Source: Candidatus Tariuqbacter arcticus
GTDB taxonomy: Bacteria > Electryoneota > Tariuqbacteria > Tariuqbacterales > Tariuqbacteraceae
NCBI GenBank assembly: GCA_013202315.1
Contig: JABMRZ010000356.1
Span: 1 to 10,632, forward strand
DNA length: 10,632 nucleotides
Direction of reading: 5' to 3'
Positions within the stretch are counted from its first letter, which is position 1, and every line of letters starts with the position of its first letter. Both the position numbers and the translations under genes were made by a program. This document shows positions 6,440 to 10,632 of the stretch, piece after piece. Below the pieces are notes generated by a model. It made no database searches. It was not told the DNA's origin and was given only the letters and a program-made list of their open reading frames with translations.

Positions 6440-6530
6440 ACTTGAGACCTGAGACTTGAGACCTGAGACCTGACACTTGACACTTGACACTTGGCGCTTG
6501 ATACTTGATACTTGGCGCTTGATACTTTTC
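6440..6530 (-). repeat. Heptad array D, twelve units, at the surA stop codon
   Basis: Twelve contiguous 7-base units span 6440-6523: ACTTGAG, ACCTGAG, ACTTGAG, ACCTGAG, ACCTGAC, ACTTGAC twice, ACTTGGC, GCTTGAT, ACTTGAT, ACTTGGC, GCTTGAT. A decayed ACTTTTC (6524-6530) then abuts the surA stop (TAG, 6534-6532). Neighbouring units differ by one or two bases, and the pair ACTTGGC-GCTTGAT recurs 21 bases apart, suggesting a segmental duplication of three units. On the gene strand these units contain no stop triplet, unlike the other arrays at gene ends. No hairpin or spacer structure is present. Confidence 0.92.
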
Positions 6531-6531
6531 C

Positions 6532-7800
6532 CTACCTAATCTCTATATACACTTCCTCCTTAAGCGAATTCACCCATTCTATATACACCTTTTCCTGCTC
6601 CCAGTTCAGCGCCATGCGGGAAATCTGTTCCCAATCACTGTCCAAGGTCAACGCCCGCGGCTTCTGACGCTTCAGCGCCTTCAGTATTTGAATCCCCATA
6701 GCGCTTTCAAACGGTTCGGTGATTTCACCCTCTTCAAGCTCCTTAATCTTCGATGCATAAATCGGTGTCATTTCCCTCACCATAAAAGTCCCTAAATTAC
6801 CCCCCTCAGAAGCGGTCTGTTCATCCTGAGAAAAAGCCGCCGCCAATTCCCCAAAATCAGCCTCGCCCTGCAGAAGCGTGAACAGCGAATCCGCTAAAGC
6901 CATCACCCGCCCTTTATCCGCTTCCGTGGCTTCCAGCCTTATCAAAATATGACTGGTTTTAACCTTCTCCCCCTGCCGCTCATTCAACCTGATGATATGA
7001 TAACCGAACTTAGTTCTAATGGGTGGAGAGATTTCATTGATTTCAAGTTTGAAAGCGGCTTCCTCGAACTCCGGCACGAAATCCCCCCGCTTAGTCCACC
7101 CCAATAATCCCCCACGCTTGGCAGTGCCGAGATCTTGAGATAATTGCTTCGCCGTCATTTCAAAATCCGCCCCCCCTAAAACCTCCTCATAGACGCTGTC
7201 GATCAACGCCAGCGCACGCGCTCCCGCCGCTTCAGCCGGTTCCACCTTCAACAGAATGTGTGCCAGTTCGACCGTTTCAGGGCGATTGTCAAGCTGTTCC
7301 TTATTAGAACGGTAAAAATCCTCCACCTCCGCGCGGGAAACCTTCACCCCGCTTAATTTCCGCTGACGAAGCCTATCGACCATCAAGCTCTCGCGAACAT
7401 TCCTCTCGAAATCGCGCCGAATATCCCGCATCGGCATTCCGTAAAGCCTTTCCAGTTCCTCCTCCGATCCCGCTTCTTTCACCAGCATCTCCACCCGCGA
7501 TTCCAACTCTTGCTTCAACTCGCGATCCTCAACCACAATTAATGTGTCCTCCTCCGCCATAGCCAGCAGAACCTTCTGGTCCACTAATTCCTGCAGGATT
7601 TGAGCTTTGATTTCATCGTTCTGTAGATATTTTACCGGATCGACCCGGTTCTGCAGCGCCAGACTCTGAGCGTATTGCATAACTTCCGATTCCAGAATAA
7701 TTTCGTCATCGACCACCGCAATTATGCGGTCCACCGTCTCCTGCCCTATTAAAGAAAGCGCAATTGTAATAAAAACAATAGCCAGAATTGATTTCCTCAT
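6532..7800 (-). CDS. surA: SurA-like periplasmic chaperone and peptidyl-prolyl isomerase
   Basis: A 422-residue periplasmic chaperone of the SurA family, which delivers unfolded outer-membrane proteins and catalyses prolyl isomerisation. Residues 1-20 are a signal peptide with probable cleavage after LSLIGQ. The SurA N-terminal chaperone domain (about 22-155) begins with the typical VDRIIAVVDDEIILESEV. The first parvulin domain (about 175-276) has AHILLKV (180-186), GGLLGWTKRGDFVPEFEEAAF (230-250) and FGYHIIRL (265-272). The second (about 280-378) keeps SHILIRL (283-289) and GGNLGTF (333-339), but FGYHI is replaced by MGIQI, so it may be less active. Domain order and length match SurA. AGGAG (7812-7808) lies 7 bases before the ATG inside the preceding gene, and the two genes overlap as ATGA, so translation is probably coupled. 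The name follows domain architecture, not proven orthology. Confidence 0.9.
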   Translation of the reverse strand: MRKSILAIVFITIALSLIGQETVDRIIAVVDDEIILESEVMQYAQSLALQNRVDPVKYLQNDEIKAQILQELVDQKVLLAMAEEDTLIVVEDRELKQELESRVEMLVKEAGSEEELERLYGMPMRDIRRDFERNVRESLMVDRLRQRKLSGVKVSRAEVEDFYRSNKEQLDNRPETVELAHILLKVEPAEAAGARALALIDSVYEEVLGGADFEMTAKQLSQDLGTAKRGGLLGWTKRGDFVPEFEEAAFKLEINEISPPIRTKFGYHIIRLNERQGEKVKTSHILIRLEATEADKGRVMALADSLFTLLQGEADFGELAAAFSQDEQTASEGGNLGTFMVREMTPIYASKIKELEEGEITEPFESAMGIQILKALKRQKPRALTLDSDWEQISRMALNWEQEKVYIEWVNSLKEEVYIEIR

Positions 7801-8597
7801 TCAACATCTCCTGAAATTATTCCTGACGCCTGCAGCCGTTCCACATTAACTTCGGGGTGATATTTCTTCCTCAAGTCTTTCAATAGTCTCTCGCGTAGGT
7901 TATGCCTTTGTTCATCCAAAATGCGGTCGATAATCAAATCGCGCACTTCTCCCAAAGGTTTGATAGAACCCGCTTCATAACGGGAAAGTATCTTGAATAC
8001 ATAGTATCTTCCGTCTATTTCAACCGGCCCCGTAACCGTATCCGCAGGCTTGCCGAAAAAACCATTGAAAGGCGCCGGCAGGGATGAAGGGTCGGTTATT
8101 TTATTCCTGATTAACCGCAGTCCAGGATACTTTGCAGTATGATTCTTCTCATCCATTCCCCTCCGAAAATCGCTGGCGGCGCTCTTCAAAACCGAAATAT
8201 CCAAACCGCTGAAATAGTGAAATTCGACCGCCGGCTGAGCCCGGACAAACTCATCCTCATTGGCGATGTAGTAATCCTCTATCTCCTTCAACGAAGGGCT
8301 GTCCAATGAAGCGCTTTCCAAATCGATCAGCCGTGCGCCCATTATTTTTGCCCCAATCCCCTCCATTTCAGCGGTGAATTCAGGGCTTCTATCCAGCTTT
8401 CGGCTCTCTGCCTCCAAAGCCATCAGCCGGCTTTTCATCCAGGAGTTCAAATATGCGACAGGGTCGGCGGAACCCTCCAACTGCTCTTCCGTCAGCACAT
8501 AATGACCGACTCGGGCGACAACACCCTGCTCTTCACTATGGCACCCCCCAAGCAGAACTACCGCGATAATCACCCAAGGGAAACATCTGCCCCGCAT
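7797..8597 (-). CDS. SurA/PrsA-like lipoprotein without a clear parvulin core
   Basis: A 266-residue predicted lipoprotein. The signal sequence ends in the lipobox LLGGC (15-19), so C19 would be lipidated. The segment VVARVGHYVLTEEQLEG (26-42) is the usual opening of SurA/PrsA N-terminal domains, followed by a helical chaperone-like region to about 118. A region from about 120 to 206 sits where a parvulin domain would be. It keeps only a trace of the end of that fold (TGPVEIDGRYYVFKILSR, 189-206) and lacks the HIL and GG-LG-F motifs. The C-terminal helices (212-245) resemble those after the isomerase domain in SurA. It is therefore probably a chaperone with a non-catalytic isomerase-like domain. 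It lies between the two other isomerase genes and overlaps surA by 4 bases. Its own Shine-Dalgarno is weak (GGGG about 9 bases upstream). Confidence 0.78.
   Translation of the reverse strand: MRGRCFPWVIIAVVLLGGCHSEEQGVVARVGHYVLTEEQLEGSADPVAYLNSWMKSRLMALEAESRKLDRSPEFTAEMEGIGAKIMGARLIDLESASLDSPSLKEIEDYYIANEDEFVRAQPAVEFHYFSGLDISVLKSAASDFRRGMDEKNHTAKYPGLRLIRNKITDPSSLPAPFNGFFGKPADTVTGPVEIDGRYYVFKILSRYEAGSIKPLGEVRDLIIDRILDEQRHNLRERLLKDLRKKYHPEVNVERLQASGIISGDVE
7808..7812 (-). promoter_or_regulatory. Ribosome binding site of surA inside the upstream gene
   Basis: AGGAG on the minus strand lies 7 bases before the surA ATG and within the last codons of the preceding lipoprotein gene. It fixes the start at 7800 and, with the ATGA overlap, indicates coupled translation of the two chaperones. 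Confidence 0.7.
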
Positions 8598-8624
8598 TAG
8601 ACAACCCCATCTTTGTTAAACACC

Positions 8625-8641
8625 CGGGCGAAAATTGCCCG
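8625..8641 (-). other. GC-rich hairpin between the two lipoprotein genes
   Basis: CGGGC and GCCCG arms (8625-8629 and 8637-8641), extended by a G-T and an A-T pair, give a 7-bp stem with a 3-base loop. On the minus strand it comes after the heptad array and 28 bases before the ATG at 8597. What follows (GGTGTTTAAC) is not a proper T tract. It could be a weak attenuator or an RNA-processing site that lowers expression of the downstream genes relative to the first isomerase gene. Confidence 0.3.
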
Positions 8642-8680
8642 TAACGAACAAACTAAAATAGTCCATAATTACATAAATGG

Positions 8681-8715
8681 ATTCAGCATTCAGTATTCAG
8701 CATTTAGTATTCGCC
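8681..8715 (-). repeat. Heptad array E at the stop codon of the large isomerase gene
   Basis: The units on the plus strand are ATTCAGC, ATTCAGT, ATTCAGC and ATTTAGT (8681-8708), plus a decayed ATTCGCC (8709-8715) whose last base belongs to the TAG stop codon (8717-8715). On the gene strand the units carry TGA or TAA triplets. The units are the same as in array A, although the two genes are unrelated and 8.2 kb apart. Confidence 0.85.
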
Positions 8716-10457
8716 TAATCCGGCGCCGGAGCTTCCACCTTCTCAAACGGCATCACACCGCGGAGATTTTTCTCTGAAATCTCCACCGTAATCTCCTCCC
8801 TCAATTTCTCCAGCCACTTCTTTTCATATTCCTTCTTCGCCTCTTGCTTATAATCTGTCTTCACCTGATCGCGGCAGTCTTCAAAGGGTTTCTGCTGAGC
8901 CGGCATCCTGTCTTCAACTCGGAAAATCGAATATTTGTCCCTTCCCATCCGGACAGGCTGTTTGCAGAAATCGCCCACTTCCAGTTTATGAGCTTCCCTG
9001 CCGACCCGTCCATACCGTTCCTTCTCAAAAGGACCCACTAAACCGTCCGTCTTCTTCCCGGCGGCGCGAACTGTATGTTTGCGGACCAATTTTTTAAAAT
9101 CCTCGCCAGCCTTACCCTTCTTTAGCAGCTCTTTCGCCAAGTCATTGTCATTAACTAATATTTCGCAGATGGTAACCTGTGGTTTGGAGCGGAACTTATC
9201 CGGGTGGTTTTCATAATAATTCATCAGGGTCTGATCGTCGAAGTTTATCTTATCCTCTATCTCAAGCCTGCGGACTTCATCGATCATCATCTTCTCCATT
9301 GCGTCTTTACCCGCTTTAACCGCTTCAGGTTCGTCATAGAGCCCCCGCTCTTTCGCTCGTTCCGTCAGCATTGACGGCATTAAAATATCGTCGATTATCT
9401 TTTCCAATGCCGCCGCTTCGGTGAATACGCCGGCTCTACCGCCCTGAATCCTTTCATCCAAATCCTGGACGCTTACATCTCCCCCTTCCCAGCTCGCCAC
9501 TACCATCTTCCGCTCCTCCTCGGTAAAATCGGAAAATAGGGAAATATTCTGGGGAGTCGAAGGCTGGGTTATCTTCTCAAACACCACATTTAAGCTGTCC
9601 TCATAATAGACAAGCCCCATATCCTCTTTCAACTGCACAATATAGTCCGCCGCCAATTGCTGAACTTCAGCCATGTTTTTCCGGTATAAAGCTTCCCGGA
9701 TACGGGGTTCTTCAGCTTCAAAGGGTTTCCTTTCCACCTTACGGCGGTCCACGAGTTCGATTATATGATAACCGAAGGCAGACAATACCGGTTCGCTTAT
9801 TTCCCCTTTCTTCATAGCGAAAACCGCCTCTTGAAACGCATCATCCATCTGACCCCATTTGAAATACCCCAGGTCTCCACCATTCTTCGCATTGGTGGGA
9901 TCTTCACTCAATTCGCAAGCCAAGGTGTCAAAATCAGCCCCCGCCATCAGTAATTGATGGATGCTGTCAATCTTCGCCTTTGCTTCCGTCATCTGAGTGG
10001 AATCGTTTGGATTGACCTTGATCAATATATGGCGGGCGTGAAATTCTTCGCCGAGCTTATCATAATAATCATCGATCATCCTCTCGGTGATGACCTTATC
10101 CAAAACTTCCTTCTTGTAAAGGAACTTGTGTATCGCCATCTGTTCCTGCGCCTGGCCTCCGGCTTCGACAATCTCTTCCTTCTTGTCCAGACCCTTATTA
10201 TAAGCGCCGGCAAGCATCAGCTTCCTGCTAATCAGCGTTTCAAGCACATCCATCCTGTCTTTGAAAGACTGCTTCTGAGCGTTCGTCTCCGTATGATAGC
10301 GGCGGATGAATTCGCTCTTGAATTCCTCGGCTGTGATAGACAATTCCCCCACTTTAGCGACATCTTTCGCTCGTTTAGCGCAGCCGGCGAAAATTATCAC
10401 CGAAATCAACGCTAAAATGGAAAGATATAATAAAAAACGTGAGCTCTTTGAATTCAT
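8715..10457 (-). CDS. Parvulin-type peptidyl-prolyl isomerase lipoprotein
   Basis: A 580-residue predicted lipoprotein of the SurA/PrsA parvulin class. The signal segment (8-25) ends in the lipobox FAGC (23-26), so C26 is probably lipidated. An N-terminal chaperone domain begins with VAKVGELSITAEEF (33-46). The first parvulin domain (about 138-237) carries ARHILIKV (141-148), GGDLGYFKWGQMDDAFQEAVF (193-213) and FGYHIIEL (228-235), and looks catalytically intact. A second SurA-N-like helical region (about 310-410) leads into a degenerate parvulin domain (about 423-517). There the HIL motif is replaced by CEILV (431-435) and only DGLVGPF (471-477) and YSIFRV (509-514) recall the fold. The last 60 residues form a charged helix and tail. 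The length of about 580 reflects two chaperone-plus-isomerase modules in tandem. The ATG has AGAGGAGA 3 bases upstream, a strong start. It is the first of three folding-factor genes. Confidence 0.88.
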   Translation of the reverse strand: MNSKSSRFLLYLSILALISVIIFAGCAKRAKDVAKVGELSITAEEFKSEFIRRYHTETNAQKQSFKDRMDVLETLISRKLMLAGAYNKGLDKKEEIVEAGGQAQEQMAIHKFLYKKEVLDKVITERMIDDYYDKLGEEFHARHILIKVNPNDSTQMTEAKAKIDSIHQLLMAGADFDTLACELSEDPTNAKNGGDLGYFKWGQMDDAFQEAVFAMKKGEISEPVLSAFGYHIIELVDRRKVERKPFEAEEPRIREALYRKNMAEVQQLAADYIVQLKEDMGLVYYEDSLNVVFEKITQPSTPQNISLFSDFTEEERKMVVASWEGGDVSVQDLDERIQGGRAGVFTEAAALEKIIDDILMPSMLTERAKERGLYDEPEAVKAGKDAMEKMMIDEVRRLEIEDKINFDDQTLMNYYENHPDKFRSKPQVTICEILVNDNDLAKELLKKGKAGEDFKKLVRKHTVRAAGKKTDGLVGPFEKERYGRVGREAHKLEVGDFCKQPVRMGRDKYSIFRVEDRMPAQQKPFEDCRDQVKTDYKQEAKKEYEKKWLEKLREEITVEISEKNLRGVMPFEKVEAPAPD

Positions 10458-10460
10458 TGC

Positions 10461-10468
10461 TCTCCTCT
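10461..10468 (-). promoter_or_regulatory. Strong ribosome binding site of the isomerase lipoprotein gene
   Basis: AGAGGAGA on the minus strand ends 3 bases before the ATG at 10457. It is the best Shine-Dalgarno match in the window and decides the start. It also argues against the overlapping frame that begins further upstream at 10578. Confidence 0.75.
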
Positions 10469-10603
10469 TGATTGTTTATTAATTTTGACGATTTTTTCCT
10501 CGATAATGATTTGTAATGCGGTTCCTCAATCCACCGATACTCTTTATAATTCTTCCGGTTATTCGGTCTATTCAACAATTGATAATATTACATTTACCTT
10601 GAA

Positions 10604-10624
10604 AATAGGGTTTAGGGTTTAGGG
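10604..10624. repeat. Heptad array F, AATAGGG-TTTAGGG-TTTAGGG
   Basis: Three 7-base units (10604-10610, 10611-10617, 10618-10624) lie at the window's right edge, two of them identical. Read on the minus strand they are CCCTAAA units, similar to those of array C. TCA at 10630-10632 would be a TGA on the minus strand, in the position expected for the stop codon of the next gene upstream if the pattern of the other arrays holds. The array may continue beyond the window. Confidence 0.6.
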
Positions 10625-10632
10625 GGCTGTCA

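Noticed and set aside
6440..6530. CRISPR-like repeat array
   Set aside because: Units are 7 bases, contiguous and without spacers, so this is a microsatellite-type array and not CRISPR.
10375..10578. Minus-strand frame of 67 codons overlapping the isomerase lipoprotein start
   Set aside because: It overlaps the signal peptide of the real gene in another frame, has no ribosome binding site of note, and its product has no recognisable feature. The strong Shine-Dalgarno at 10461-10468 serves the ATG at 10457.
10604..10624. Telomere repeat (TTTAGGG is the plant-type telomere unit)
   Set aside because: There are only two exact copies in a bacterial gene context, and it fits the wider heptad pattern. 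The resemblance is coincidental.

Overview
The window reads as chromosomal DNA from a diderm (Gram-negative) bacterium. Two lipoproteins and a SurA-type chaperone point to an outer-membrane biogenesis pathway. The pairing of SurA-family genes with a DUF4159/DUF4175 gene pair fits the Fibrobacteres-Chlorobi-Bacteroidetes superphylum or one of its uncultured relatives (Zixibacteria, Marinimicrobia, Cloacimonadota type). The phylum is my inference from gene content; there is no rRNA or other marker here. All supported genes lie on the minus strand, so the window is read from its right end to its left.

Right half (10457 to 6532): three consecutive periplasmic-folding genes. They are a 580-residue lipoprotein with a canonical and a degenerate parvulin domain, a 266-residue SurA-like lipoprotein without a recognisable catalytic parvulin domain, and a 422-residue SurA with two parvulin domains. 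The last two overlap by 4 bases (ATGA). Together they probably chaperone outer-membrane and exported proteins.

Middle (6403 to 2284): a secreted DUF4159 protein with a glutamine-amidotransferase-like look, then a 1125-residue DUF4175-type membrane protein with a beta-rich extracytoplasmic part and a long coiled coil. These two families usually occur with a MoxR ATPase, a DUF58 protein and VWA (Bat-type) proteins, none of which is in the window.

Left part (2283 to 1): a 409-base AT-rich spacer with palindromes, then rmuC (membrane-anchored, predicted nuclease-fold protein), then a very AT-rich tail with a 68-residue one-pass membrane protein of unknown function.

The most unusual signal is not a gene. 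Short arrays with a strict 7-base period sit at or within the stop codon of five of the seven genes, and a sixth array lies at the right edge. The heptad sequence differs between arrays, but the purine/pyrimidine pattern is kept, roughly R-Y-Y-Y-R-(R/C)-N. The closest known parallel is the heptanucleotide STRR repeats of heterocystous cyanobacteria. In two genes the stop codon itself lies inside the array. No tRNA, rRNA, CRISPR array, insertion sequence or convincing strong intrinsic terminator was seen.
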